A stretch of DNA of 14,222 bases from Corynebacterium sp. (GCA_030450335.1 JAKDIS010000064.1:1-14222), one strand, 5' to 3'. Counted from the first letter of the stretch, positions 1 to 7,712 are shown. The notes: generated from the letters alone by a model not told the origin. Made by a program: numbers and translations.

Positions 1-120
<120 letters not shown>

Positions 121-155
121 GGTCTTTTGTGCGTTCAGGGCCTTATGTTTTGACC

Positions 156-213
156 GGGGATGTTCTACGATGGGTGAGGTGCCGCCCTAACCTTGGGCGG
201 CAGGAACATCCCT
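156..213 (+). promoter_or_regulatory. Nested hairpin in the 5' leader of the PTS gene
   Basis: GGGATGTTC at 157-165 is the exact reverse complement of GAACATCCC at 204-212, with one further G-T pair outside (156/213). Inside it lies a second perfect stem, GCCGCCC at 181-187 with GGGCGGC at 195-201, around the loop TAACCTT. The structure ends 24 bases before the ATG at 238 and leaves the ribosome site (AAGGCGG, 224-230) free. It could be an RNA regulatory element, since PTS genes of this family are often controlled by BglG-type antiterminators. There is no clear RAT consensus and no T tract. Alternatively, TACGAT at 166-171 could be the -10 box, in which case the outer arms would be a DNA operator. 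Confidence 0.4.
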
Positions 214-237
214 CCAGCTCACCAAGGCGGACACCCG

Positions 238-2262
238 ATGGCCTCAGCAGCGACAGACACGTCCCGGCACATTCTCGCGGAGGTGGGCGGAGCGGACAAC
301 GTCTCGTCGCTCACCTACTGCGCCACCCGACTTCGGTTCGACCTCGTCGACCGGTCGAAGGTCGACATCGACAAACTCGACAGCGACCCCGCCGTGCTCG
401 GCGTGGTGGAGCAGGGGAGTACCGGCCTGCAGGTCGTGATGGGCGGCGGCGTCGCCGACTACTACAACGCCATCGTCCGGGAACCCGGCATGGGTGACGC
501 GGACGCCGAGAGCCGAGCCGCGTCGAAGAAGGAGTACGGGGGAGTCCGCGGCAGGTACGACTGGGTCAACTACTGCTTCGAGTTCCTCTCCGACACCTTC
601 CGCCCCGTGCTGTGGGCGCTGCTCGGTGCCTCCCTGATCATCACCATGCTGGTCCTCGCCGACACCTTCGGGATGCAGGACTTCCGGGCTCCGATGGAGG
701 AGCAACCCAACGGCTACGTGCTGCTGCATGCGATGTGGCGCTCCGTCTTCTACTTCCTGCCGATCATGATCGGTGCGACGGCCGCCCGTAAGCTCGGCGC
801 CAACGAGTGGGTCGGCGCGGCCATCCCGGCGGCCCTGCTCACCCCAGAGTTCCTCTCCCTCGGCGAGGCGGGGGACACCGTCCAGGTCTTCGGCCTGCCG
901 CTGGTGCTCAACGACTACTCCTCGCAGGTCTTCCCGCCGCTGATCGCGGCCATCGGGTTGTTCTGGGTGGAGAAGGGGCTCAAACGCATCATCCCGCAGT
1001 CCGTGCAGATGGTGTTCGTACCCTTCTTCTCGCTGCTGATCATGATCCCGGCGACGGCGTTCCTGCTCGGCCCGTTCGGCATCGGCATCGGCAACGGGAT
1101 CTCCGAGTTCCTGCTGTGGCTCAACGGCGTCTCCCCGTTCATCCTGGCCGTGATCATCCCCCTGCTGTACCCCTTCCTCGTGCCGTTGGGCCTGCACTGG
1201 CCGCTGAACGCGATCATGATCCAGAACATCGCCACCCTCGGCTACGACTTCATCCAGGGGCCGATGGGTGCCTGGAACTTCGCCTGCTTCGGCGTCGTCG
1301 CCGGTGTGTTCGTGATCTCGGTCCGCGAACGGAACAAGGGTATGCGTCAGGTGTCCTTCGGTGGACTGATGGCCGGACTGTTCGGTGGTATCTCCGAGCC
1401 CTCGCTGTACGGCGTGCTGCTGCGGTTCCGCAAGACCTACATGCGTCTGCTGCCGGGATGTCTGGTCGGTGGCGTGATCATGGGCTTCTTCGACGTGAAG
1501 GCCAGCGCGTTCGTCTTCACCTCGCTGCTGACTTTCCCGGCGATGGACCCCTGGGCCGGCTACCTGTTCGGCATCGCCGCCGCCTTCGTCACCTCGATGT
1601 TGCTTGTGCTGTTCTTCGACTACCGCGGTAAGGACGAGAAGGCCGAGGTGCGTGCGGCGCTTGCTGCAGAGCAGGACGCGGAACGGGACGCTGAACTCGA
1701 CCAGGAACAGGACGCCGGGCAGGACGCAGCGTCCGGAGTGGTGGCACCCGCCGCGAAACCGGCGCTGGTCCCGGGGACGGTCACCGTGTTGACCACGCCG
1801 GTGGAGGGGCGGGTGATCCCGCTGAGCGAGGTGGACGACCCTGCCTTCTCCTCCGGGGCACTCGGGCAGGGTGTGGCCGTGGAACCCTCGGGCGACACGG
1901 TCGTGGCCCCGGCCGACGGGAAGGTTCTCACCGTGCAGAAGACCGGCCACGCCGTGGGACTGCGGCTGGACAGCGGTATCGAGCTGCTGATCCACATCGG
2001 CATCGACACGGTGAAGATGGGTGGTGAGGGCTTCGAGGTGCTCGTCGAGAAGAGGCAGCGCGTCGAGGCCGGTACCCCGTTGATCCGGTTCGACACCGAG
2101 AAGATCCGTGAGGCCGGCTACTCCACCGTCACCCCGGTGGTGGTGGTCAACAGCCGTGCATTCGGTTCGGTGGAGGGGATGCCCGCACCGCTCGCGGCCT
2201 TCGGCGACGACATCGTCACCGTCACTGCTGCGGTGTCCAGCGACGCAGCAGCTGCGCGTTGA
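238..2262 (+). CDS. bglF: PTS beta-glucoside-type transporter subunit EIIBCA
   Basis: This is a sugar-specific PTS permease that imports a sugar through the membrane and phosphorylates it with phosphate passed from HPr. The order is B-C-A. EIIB (about 1-85) has the phosphocysteine motif YCATRLRF with Cys28. The multi-spanning EIIC (about 110-463) has the conserved GISEPSLYG at 384-392. An acidic Glu/Asp/Ala/Gln linker (about 468-500) precedes the EIIA-Glc-like domain (about 515-650) with His571 and the likely phospho-acceptor His586 in LLIHIGIDTV. The ATG at 238 is chosen over one at 193 because AAGGCGG lies 7 bases upstream and the EIIB domain begins normally. At 674 residues it is full length. 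Overall it resembles corynebacterial BglF more than the sucrose or glucose permeases, so a beta-glucoside substrate is inferred. No bglA or bglG lies downstream. The last 41 bases overlap the convergent ATPase gene. Confidence 0.9.
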   Translation: MASAATDTSRHILAEVGGADNVSSLTYCATRLRFDLVDRSKVDIDKLDSDPAVLGVVEQGSTGLQVVMGGGVADYYNAIVREPGMGDADAESRAASKKEYGGVRGRYDWVNYCFEFLSDTFRPVLWALLGASLIITMLVLADTFGMQDFRAPMEEQPNGYVLLHAMWRSVFYFLPIMIGATAARKLGANEWVGAAIPAALLTPEFLSLGEAGDTVQVFGLPLVLNDYSSQVFPPLIAAIGLFWVEKGLKRIIPQSVQMVFVPFFSLLIMIPATAFLLGPFGIGIGNGISEFLLWLNGVSPFILAVIIPLLYPFLVPLGLHWPLNAIMIQNIATLGYDFIQGPMGAWNFACFGVVAGVFVISVRERNKGMRQVSFGGLMAGLFGGISEPSLYGVLLRFRKTYMRLLPGCLVGGVIMGFFDVKASAFVFTSLLTFPAMDPWAGYLFGIAAAFVTSMLLVLFFDYRGKDEKAEVRAALAAEQDAERDAELDQEQDAGQDAASGVVAPAAKPALVPGTVTVLTTPVEGRVIPLSEVDDPAFSSGALGQGVAVEPSGDTVVAPADGKVLTVQKTGHAVGLRLDSGIELLIHIGIDTVKMGGEGFEVLVEKRQRVEAGTPLIRFDTEKIREAGYSTVTPVVVVNSRAFGSVEGMPAPLAAFGDDIVTVTAAVSSDAAAAR

Positions 2263-4291
2263 GGGCGACGACGACGGTGGAGGCGGACATCAGGATCGCG
2301 CCCACGCTCATCGGCAGCACGAAACCGACCGGCGCCAGCACGCCGGCGGCCAGGGGCACCGACACCAGGTTGTAGCCGGCGGCCCACCACAGGTTCTGCC
2401 GCATCTTCCGGTAGGCGGCCTGCGAGAGTGAGATCACGGAGACCACCGAACGCGGGTCCGAGCTGGCGAGGATCACCCCGGCCGACCCGATGGCGACGTC
2501 GGTGCCCGCACCGATGGCGATGCCCACGTCGGACGCGGCGAGCGCCGGCGCGTCGTTGACGCCGTCGCCGACCATCGCGACCTTGTGGCCGTCCGCCTGA
2601 AGTTCGGCGACCTTCGCCGCCTTGTCCTCGGGACGCACACCGGCGAAGACCTGGTCGATGCCGAGTTCCGTGGCGACGGAGGTCGCCACCGCCTCGGCGT
2701 CGCCGGTGATCATCACGACCCGGACCCCACGTTCGTGCAGGTCGTCGACGGCGGTGCGTGACTCCGGGCGGACGCCGTCCGCCAGCCGCAGTGCACCGAC
2801 GACACCACCGTCCACCAGGACGTGGAGGATGATCGCGCCCTCGTCCCGCCACGCGGCGGTGCCGGGCAGTGCCGGGGCGTCGCGCTGCTCGAGCAGGTGG
2901 GGACCACCGACCTCGACAACGTGGTCGTCGACGACCGCGCGCACGCCGACCGCCGGGGAGGAAGAGAAGTCCGACGCCCGGGGGACGTCCAGTCCACGGT
3001 CCGCTGCGGCGGTGACGATCGCGTGGGCGAGGGGGTGCTCACTGTCGGTCTCCGCCGCGGCGGCGAGGGACAGGGCCCGGTTCCCGTCGAGGTCATTCTC
3101 GTCGGGGACGAGTACCTCGGTGACCGTCGGTTCCCCGAGAGTGAGCGTGCCGGTCTTGTCGAACAGCACGGTGTCCACCGAGCGCATCGACTCCAGCGCG
3201 AGGCGGTCCTTGATCAGGATGCCGGAACGGGCGGCACGCTCGGTGGCGATGGACACCACGAGCGGGATCGCCAGGCCCAACGCGTGCGGGCAGGCGATGA
3301 CGAGCACGGTGATGGTGCGCACCACGGCGTCCTCGGGGCGTCCGGCCACCGACCACACGACGGCGGTGACGACGGCGGCCCCCAGGGCGAACCAGAACAA
3401 CCAGCCGGCGGCGGTGTCCGCCAGGCGCTGGGCCCGCGACGAGGAGTTCTGCGCCTCGGAGACCAACGTGCGGATGCCCGCCAGTGTGGTGTCCTCGCCG
3501 ACGGCGGTGACCCGCACCCGCAGGCCCGAGTCCGTGGCGACGGTGCCGGCGACCACGGTGTCCCCGACGTCGCGGCGCACCGTCGCGGACTCTCCGGTGA
3601 CCATGGACTCGTCCATCGACGCCGAACCGTCCACCACCGTGCCGTCGGCCGGGACGGCGGCACCGGGCCGGACGATGACCACGTCGTGCAGGCCCAGCTC
3701 GTCGGGGGAGACGGTCGTGACCGAACCGTCCTGCCCGACGCGCTCGGCCTCGTCCGGCAGCAGAGCCGCCAGCGAGTCCAACGCGGAGGACGTCTGCGCG
3801 AGCGAGCGCATCTCGATCCAGTGGCCGAGCAGCATGATCACGACCAGCAGCGCGAGCTCCCACCAGAAGTCCAGCTCATGGCTGAGCACGTTCAGGCTCG
3901 CGCCCCACGAGGAGACGAAGGCGACGGTGATGGCCAGGGCGATGAGCAGCATCATCCCCGGCTTGCGTGACCTGATCTCGTCGACGGCACCGCTGAGGAA
4001 GGGGCGCCCGCCCCAGAGGTACATCACCGTGCCCAACACCGGGGACACCCAGCCGACGACGGCGTTGTCGGGCAGGTCGTAGCCGATCAGGTCGGCGAAC
4101 ATGGTGTTGCAAGCCACCACCGGGACCGCCAGGACCAGCATGATCCAGAACAGTCGGCGGAACTTCGCCACGTGGCCGGCGTGGCTGGCGTGGCCGGAAT
4201 GCCCACCGTGGTCGGCGTGGCCGCCCGTGTGTTCCATGTGTTCCGAGTGATTCATGTGGTCCATATGGTCGATATGTTCCATGTCATTCAT
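2222..4291 (-). CDS. copB: CopB-type copper-translocating P1B ATPase
   Basis: This is a membrane ATPase predicted to export copper (or silver) from the cytoplasm. The 689-residue protein starts with a His/Met-rich tail (about 1-40, a run of HM and HxxH repeats) in place of a CxxC metal-binding domain. The actuator motif TGES is at 232-235. The intramembrane CPH motif (334-336) is typical of the CopB/P1B-3 class, while CopA has CPC. The phosphorylated Asp378 is in DKTGTLT, SEHP is at 417-420, TGD at 529-531 and GDGVND at 575-580. The last helix has MSASTVVVALNA (668-679), as in CopB. GAGGAG (4306-4301) lies 9 bases before the ATG. It is the second gene of an operon, 32 bases after the DUF1541 lipoprotein. 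Metal choice between Cu(I), Cu(II) and Ag cannot be read from sequence. Its 3' end overlaps the PTS gene. Confidence 0.93.
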   Translation of the reverse strand: MNDMEHIDHMDHMNHSEHMEHTGGHADHGGHSGHASHAGHVAKFRRLFWIMLVLAVPVVACNTMFADLIGYDLPDNAVVGWVSPVLGTVMYLWGGRPFLSGAVDEIRSRKPGMMLLIALAITVAFVSSWGASLNVLSHELDFWWELALLVVIMLLGHWIEMRSLAQTSSALDSLAALLPDEAERVGQDGSVTTVSPDELGLHDVVIVRPGAAVPADGTVVDGSASMDESMVTGESATVRRDVGDTVVAGTVATDSGLRVRVTAVGEDTTLAGIRTLVSEAQNSSSRAQRLADTAAGWLFWFALGAAVVTAVVWSVAGRPEDAVVRTITVLVIACPHALGLAIPLVVSIATERAARSGILIKDRLALESMRSVDTVLFDKTGTLTLGEPTVTEVLVPDENDLDGNRALSLAAAAETDSEHPLAHAIVTAAADRGLDVPRASDFSSSPAVGVRAVVDDHVVEVGGPHLLEQRDAPALPGTAAWRDEGAIILHVLVDGGVVGALRLADGVRPESRTAVDDLHERGVRVVMITGDAEAVATSVATELGIDQVFAGVRPEDKAAKVAELQADGHKVAMVGDGVNDAPALAASDVGIAIGAGTDVAIGSAGVILASSDPRSVVSVISLSQAAYRKMRQNLWWAAGYNLVSVPLAAGVLAPVGFVLPMSVGAILMSASTVVVALNAQLLRRWTPQQ

Positions 4292-4323
4292 GGTGCTGCT
4301 CTCCTCGTGGTGCGACGGACAGG

Positions 4324-4953
4324 TCAGTTCGCCGCGCGCATCTCACTCTCGGTGACCCACTTGTGGTTGGTCATCGTCATGCCGTCGGACTCGTAGTCGA
4401 CCATGTACACCGTCTCGTCGGTGGAGCTGTCGATCGTGGCCGTGGCGCCCTTCATGCCCGCCATGTGGTCGGCCTCGAGCGTGACCGTCGCGCCGTCCTC
4501 CAGACGCTCCGACCCGGCGTCGGCGAGCTCCTCCTGGACGACCCACCTGTGGTCCCTGACCGGCTCACCGCCGTTGGTGGGCGTGTAGGACACCGAGTAG
4601 GTGTAGGTGTCGAAGGCGCCGGCGACGGTTGCCGTGGCACCCTCCATGCCCGCCATGTGGTCGGCGGTCAGGACGACCTCGCTGCCCACCGGGAACTCCG
4701 GGTCGGACGCCTCGGTGATGCCCTCGGGGGCGGGGCCTCCGTCGGCCGGGTGGTCCATGTCCATGCTCATGTCCGAGCCCATGTCCATGCCGTCGTGGTC
4801 ACCGTGGCCGGTGGCGGAGCTGGATGTGCTGGTAGTGCTGGTGCTGTCGGTGGAGCTCTGCTGGCTGTCGTCGGCGGAGGGGGAGCAGGCGGTCAGTGAC
4901 ATTGCGGTTCCAATCAGTGTCGCGGCGGTCAGTGCGGTCAGTCGTTTCGACAT
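4324..4953 (-). CDS. DUF1541 (YdhK-family) Met/His-rich lipoprotein
   Basis: This is a predicted surface lipoprotein of 209 residues. The signal peptide (1-22) ends in the lipobox LTAC with Cys23. A Ser/Thr-rich tether follows (about 27-48), then a Met/His/Asp-rich stretch (49-70, including MDMGSDMSMDMDH). Two DUF1541 repeats (about 90-145 and 153-205) each carry ADHMAGM followed by GATAT, then a [D/N]H[R/K]WV motif. The ATG at 4953 is chosen because it gives a normal lipoprotein signal and GGAAG lies upstream. The open frame extends a further 60 codons without a signal. It is the first gene of an operon with the copper ATPase and sits behind a CsoR-like operator. Metal capture at the cell surface is therefore likely but inferred, because the biochemical role of the family is poorly known. 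Confidence 0.85.
   Translation of the reverse strand: MSKRLTALTAATLIGTAMSLTACSPSADDSQQSSTDSTSTTSTSSSATGHGDHDGMDMGSDMSMDMDHPADGGPAPEGITEASDPEFPVGSEVVLTADHMAGMEGATATVAGAFDTYTYSVSYTPTNGGEPVRDHRWVVQEELADAGSERLEDGATVTLEADHMAGMKGATATIDSSTDETVYMVDYESDGMTMTNHKWVTESEMRAAN
4453..4473. repeat. Direct repeat copy 1 (DUF1541 repeat 2)
   Basis: These 21 bases are identical to 4645-4665. With the 14 bases to the left, 33 of 35 positions match (4439-4473 against 4631-4665). They encode the ADHMAGM core of the second DUF1541 repeat. The repeat reflects the internal duplication of the domain and is not a mobile element. Confidence 0.7.
4645..4665. repeat. Direct repeat copy 2 (DUF1541 repeat 1)
   Basis: This is the partner of 4453-4473, identical over 21 bases, and encodes the ADHMAGM core of the first DUF1541 repeat. 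The near-identical codon choice over 35 bases suggests recent duplication, gene conversion or strong codon constraint. Confidence 0.7.
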
Positions 4954-4983
4954 CGTCGTCTCACTTCCAGTCGGTGGATTACC

Positions 4984-5002
4984 TATACCCCCTAGGAGTA
5001 TA
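4984..5002. promoter_or_regulatory. CsoR-like copper operator upstream of the DUF1541-copB operon
   Basis: The 19 bases TATACCCCCTAGGAGTATA form an imperfect palindrome. The arms TATAC and GTATA are exact and the inside is C-rich then G-rich. This matches the general form of CsoR operators (TATACCCC..GGGGTATA), which copper-free CsoR binds to repress copper genes. On the minus strand the left arm also gives TATACT (5002-4997), a good -10 box, 43 bases from the ATG at 4953, so repressor binding would block the promoter. No csoR gene is in the window. The assignment is by pattern and context. Confidence 0.6.
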
Positions 5003-5121
5003 CCCGGGAGAACAGTGTGTGCCCCCGAGTGTGGGGTGCCGATGCCGGCTGACCTGTGACGGGGCGCGTTGGTACGCCCGTGATGCCGAGAGTACGTCCC
5101 CCGGCGTCGTCCGGACAGCAC

Positions 5122-5154
5122 GAAACCCCGCACACCCAGGGTGTGCGGGGTTTC
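5122..5154 (-). terminator. Intrinsic terminator of the fabG4-htdX operon
   Basis: A perfect 16-base inverted repeat (5122-5137 and 5139-5154, core AACCCCGCACACCC) with a single central base forms a very stable hairpin, ending in TTT on either strand. It lies 45 bases after the stop of the MaoC-like gene and before the promoter of the copper operon, which reads the same way. It therefore insulates the two operons. The T tract is short. Confidence 0.8.
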
Positions 5155-5199
5155 AGGCGGGGCAGACGGCTACGGCGTCACAGCGTCCTCAGGGCATCC

Positions 5200-6126
5200 T
5201 CAGAGCGAGGAGACCTCGGCGATCGCGTGCAGGGTCTCCAACTTGGAGGCCTTGCGCAGCTGCAGCTTCCAGCCGTCCTCGGTCTGCTCGGTGAAGAACG
5301 CGACCTTGGTCGGCAGGACCACGGGCTTGGCGAACTCCACCGCGTAGCGTCCTGCGGACGGGAGGTGGCCCTCGAGGCCCGACAGGATCTTCGCCGCGGA
5401 CCACATGCCGTGGGCGATCGTCGCCGGGAAGCCGAAGGCCTTGGCGCCGAGCGTGGACACGTGGATCGGGTTCTTGTCACCCGAGGCGTCCGCGTACTGC
5501 TTGATGTCCGCCGGACCGACCGGCCACGTGGCCATCGGCGTCGGGTCGGACGGGACCTCGGGACGCTCGAACAGCGACCCGGTGTCCTCGTCACGCGCGG
5601 CGACCGCGGCGTCCGCCGAGGACGACAGCTTCGCGCCCTTGGCCAGGAAGCCGGAAGTCTGACGCCAGACAGGTGCGGAACCGTCCTCGCCCTCGACGAA
5701 GACCTCGGTGACCATGTCGATCAGCAGGCCCTTGCGGTGCCTGCGCAGGTTCTCCGCGTGGGTGCGGATGTGCAGCACGTCGTCGACGGTCAGCGGGCGG
5801 GTCTGCTCGATGACGTTGGTCAGGTGCACGCCACCCACGGCGTTGAAGGGGAAGTCGTCGGTCGACATCACCTTCATCACCAACGCGAAGGAGATCACGT
5901 AGGGGTAGGTGTACGGCAGCTCGTTGCCGAGGCGCAGACCCACCGCCGCGTTGTAGTCGGCGAGGTGGGCGATGTCGATCGTCACGCCCTTGACCTCGAA
6001 ACCGGTCGACGGGTCCTTCGTGGCTGACCGCTTGGCGCCGACGACGGGAACCATGTTCTTCGCGGCACCCTTGTACTCGGCCATCAGGTCGGGGATGGCG
6101 GGGAGTTCCTTGTAGGTGACAGTCAC
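5200..6126 (-). CDS. htdX: MaoC-like (R)-specific enoyl-CoA hydratase, HtdX-like
   Basis: This protein is predicted to catalyse reversible hydration of trans-2-enoyl thioesters to (R)-3-hydroxyacyl thioesters. Its 308 residues look like a double hotdog fold: a degenerate N-terminal half (about 1-165) and a C-terminal half with the hydratase-2 motif YADASGDKNPIH, giving the catalytic pair Asp217 and His222. AHGMWSA follows at 239-245. The start is GTG at 6126, because GAAAGGA ends 7 bases before it and upstream codons overlap the reductase gene in another frame. It begins 13 bases after the FabG4-like stop, so translation is probably coupled. The order htdX-fabG4 divergent from fadA2 matches Rv0241c-Rv0242c-Rv0243 of M. 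tuberculosis, which supports the name. The natural substrate is unknown. Confidence 0.85.
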   Translation of the reverse strand: MTVTYKELPAIPDLMAEYKGAAKNMVPVVGAKRSATKDPSTGFEVKGVTIDIAHLADYNAAVGLRLGNELPYTYPYVISFALVMKVMSTDDFPFNAVGGVHLTNVIEQTRPLTVDDVLHIRTHAENLRRHRKGLLIDMVTEVFVEGEDGSAPVWRQTSGFLAKGAKLSSSADAAVAARDEDTGSLFERPEVPSDPTPMATWPVGPADIKQYADASGDKNPIHVSTLGAKAFGFPATIAHGMWSAAKILSGLEGHLPSAGRYAVEFAKPVVLPTKVAFFTEQTEDGWKLQLRKASKLETLHAIAEVSSL

Positions 6127-6139
6127 GCTGGGGTCCTTT

Positions 6140-7477
6140 CTAGGCGCCGAGCAGGTTCTGGCCGCAGACGCGCACGGTGTTGCCCGTGACCGCGTTCGAG
6201 GCGTTGCCGGCGAAGTAGGCGATGGTCTCCGCGACGTCCACGGTGTGGCCACCCTGGGCGAGGGAGTTGAGGCGGCGTCCGACCTCGCGGGTGCCGAAGG
6301 GCATCGCGTCGGTCATGGCGGTCTCGATGAAGCCCGGGGCCACGGCGTTGACCGTGATGCCCTTGTCGGCGAGCTCCTCGGAGAAGGAGTCGACCAGGCC
6401 GACGACGCCGGCCTTGGTGGTCGCGTAGTTCGTCTGACCACGGTTGCCGGAGATGCCGGCCATCGAGGACACGCCGACCACACGGCCGCCGTCGGCGAAG
6501 CCACCGTTGGCCAGCAGGCCCTCGGTGATGCGCACGGGGGCGACGAGGTTGATGTTCTGCACCATGTTCCAGCGGCCCTCGTCCATGTTGGCGAGTAGCT
6601 TGTCGCGGGTCACGCCGGCGTTGTGGACGATGATGTCGACCTTGCCGCCGTGGCGCTCCTCGGCGTGGGTCTTGATCCGCTCGGCGGCGTCCGCGGCGGT
6701 GACGTCCAGGGGCAGGGAGGAGCCCTTGACCTCGTTGGCGGTCTCCGCCAGACCCTCGCCGGCGGCGGGGATGTCGACGCAGATGACCTTGGCACCGTCA
6801 CGGCCGAGCACCTTGGCGATGTCGGCGCCGATGCCGCGGGCGGCACCGGTGACGACGGCGATCTTGCCGGCCAGCGGGGCGTCCCAGGACTCCGGGGCGG
6901 TCGAGGCGTCCGCGGTGACACGGATGACCTGGCCGTCGACGAAGGCCGACTTGCCGGACAGCAGGAAGCGCAGGGTGGACTCCAGACCGCTCAGGTCGGA
7001 GGAAGCCTCCGGTGCGGTGTAGACCAGCTGGGCGGTGGCGCCGCGGCGCAGCTCCTTGGCGACCGAGCGGGTGAAGCCCTCGAGGGAACGCTGCACGATG
7101 TGCTCGTCACGGTCCTTCACCAGCTCGGGGGTGGTGCCGATGACCACGAGGCGGGCGCAGGGCAGCAGCTTGCGCATCTGCGGGTTGAAGAAGTCGAAGA
7201 GCTGGTGGAGCTCCTCCGGCTTGGTGATTCCGGTGGCGTCGAAGACCAGGGCGGCGCGCTTGGCGTCCGTCCCGGCGTCGACGAACTGGTAGTCGTCGGC
7301 GAGCAGCGGCTTGATCCCCGCGGCGAGTCGTCCTTCGCCGCCGATGACGACGGGGCCGTCCAGGGCGGGCTCGCCCTTCTTGTAGCGGCGCAGCGGTTCA
7401 CCCTGGGGGACGCCGAGCTTTCCAGCGAGCCCGGAATTGACGACCTGGTCGAGCAGGCCCTTATTGGAGGAAGACAA
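6140..7477 (-). CDS. fabG4: FabG4-like high-molecular-weight 3-oxoacyl reductase
   Basis: This is a short-chain dehydrogenase predicted to interconvert 3-oxoacyl and (R)-3-hydroxyacyl thioesters. The protein has 445 residues, against about 250 for ordinary FabG. The extra N-terminal half (about 1-200) is the flavodoxin-like domain of the HMwFabG group. The C-terminal Rossmann domain has TGAARGIG (210-217), the NAG motif (286-288), and the catalytic Ser338, Tyr351 and Lys355 in YATTK. The tail CGQNLLGA is typical of FabG4. The start is TTG at 7477, set by AAGGAG 9 bases upstream. No ATG nearby fits. FabG4 of M. tuberculosis uses NADH and acts on CoA esters, so the same is inferred here. It is first in an operon with the HtdX-like gene, divergent from fadA2. 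Confidence 0.9.
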   Translation of the reverse strand: MSSSNKGLLDQVVNSGLAGKLGVPQGEPLRRYKKGEPALDGPVVIGGEGRLAAGIKPLLADDYQFVDAGTDAKRAALVFDATGITKPEELHQLFDFFNPQMRKLLPCARLVVIGTTPELVKDRDEHIVQRSLEGFTRSVAKELRRGATAQLVYTAPEASSDLSGLESTLRFLLSGKSAFVDGQVIRVTADASTAPESWDAPLAGKIAVVTGAARGIGADIAKVLGRDGAKVICVDIPAAGEGLAETANEVKGSSLPLDVTAADAAERIKTHAEERHGGKVDIIVHNAGVTRDKLLANMDEGRWNMVQNINLVAPVRITEGLLANGGFADGGRVVGVSSMAGISGNRGQTNYATTKAGVVGLVDSFSEELADKGITVNAVAPGFIETAMTDAMPFGTREVGRRLNSLAQGGHTVDVAETIAYFAGNASNAVTGNTVRVCGQNLLGA

Positions 7478-7486
7478 CGTTCGTAA

Positions 7487-7492
7487 CTCCTT
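7487..7492 (-). promoter_or_regulatory. Ribosome binding site fixing the TTG start of fabG4
   Basis: AAGGAG on the minus strand lies 9 bases before the TTG at 7477. It is a near-perfect Shine-Dalgarno sequence and is the reason the rare TTG is accepted as start. Confidence 0.7.
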
Positions 7493-7533
7493 GGTAGTGG
7501 ATCCGTTATTCGAAAGCGTACCTACGGTCGCCC

Positions 7534-7553
7534 GAACAATGTATGTTCACATT
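7534..7553. promoter_or_regulatory. Candidate operator between fabG4 and fadA2
   Basis: Two overlapping dyads occur: GAACA-N5-TGTTC (7534-7548) and AATGT-N6-ACATT (7538-7553). They lie in the AT-richer centre of the 235-bp divergent intergenic region. This is typical of a binding site for a TetR- or GntR-type regulator controlling fatty-acid genes in both directions. No regulator gene is nearby and I cannot match a known consensus. Further symmetrical sequences, GGGTCGACCC (7620-7629) and CCCCGG-N8-CCGGGG (7635-7654), lie closer to fadA2. Confidence 0.4.
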
Positions 7554-7640
7554 TGTACCCTAGTATGTGACCCCGAACCATGTCCCGGAAATCCGTGACG
7601 CGGGTTACACGAAGATCTGGGGTCGACCCGGATCCCCCGG

Positions 7641-7646
7641 TAGACT
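7641..7646 (+). promoter_or_regulatory. Candidate -10 box of fadA2
   Basis: TAGACT, preceded by GG, fits the corynebacterial TANANT pattern. It would give a leader of about 60 bases rich in ACGAC repeats (7671-7694) before the ribosome site GGAGAG (7699-7704). No good -35 box is visible. The hexamer sits in the loop of a 6-bp inverted repeat, so a regulator could mask it. Confidence 0.4.
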
Positions 7647-7712
7647 TCCCGGGGACGTCTGGCACACACCACGACACGACGACACGACAACAACCGATGG
7701 AGAGACATCCAG

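Noticed and set aside
156..213. BglG/LicT-type RAT antiterminator
   Set aside because: Only the ends (GGAT near the start, CAGG...CC near the end) resemble the consensus. The stem is too long, the inner motifs differ, and no overlapping terminator with a T tract is present. It is kept only as an undefined leader structure.
244..1995. 583-codon open frame opposite the PTS gene
   Set aside because: It is antisense to a well-conserved permease and its translation is rich in His, Arg, Gly and Asp with no recognisable motif. Long antisense frames are expected at this GC content.
4954..5133. 60-codon N-terminal extension of the DUF1541 lipoprotein
   Set aside because: The extension would bury the lipobox signal peptide and would run through the CsoR-like operator and -10 box. 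The ATG at 4953 is the natural start.
6127..6252. 42-codon N-terminal extension of the MaoC-like protein
   Set aside because: It overlaps the FabG4-like gene in another frame and has a Pro/Arg/Ser-rich composition. GAAAGGA places the start at GTG 6126.
7671..7694. Short ACGAC repeats in front of fadA2 as a CRISPR or tandem-repeat array
   Set aside because: There are only a few overlapping 5-8 base units with no spacers. It is better seen as an unstructured 5' leader.
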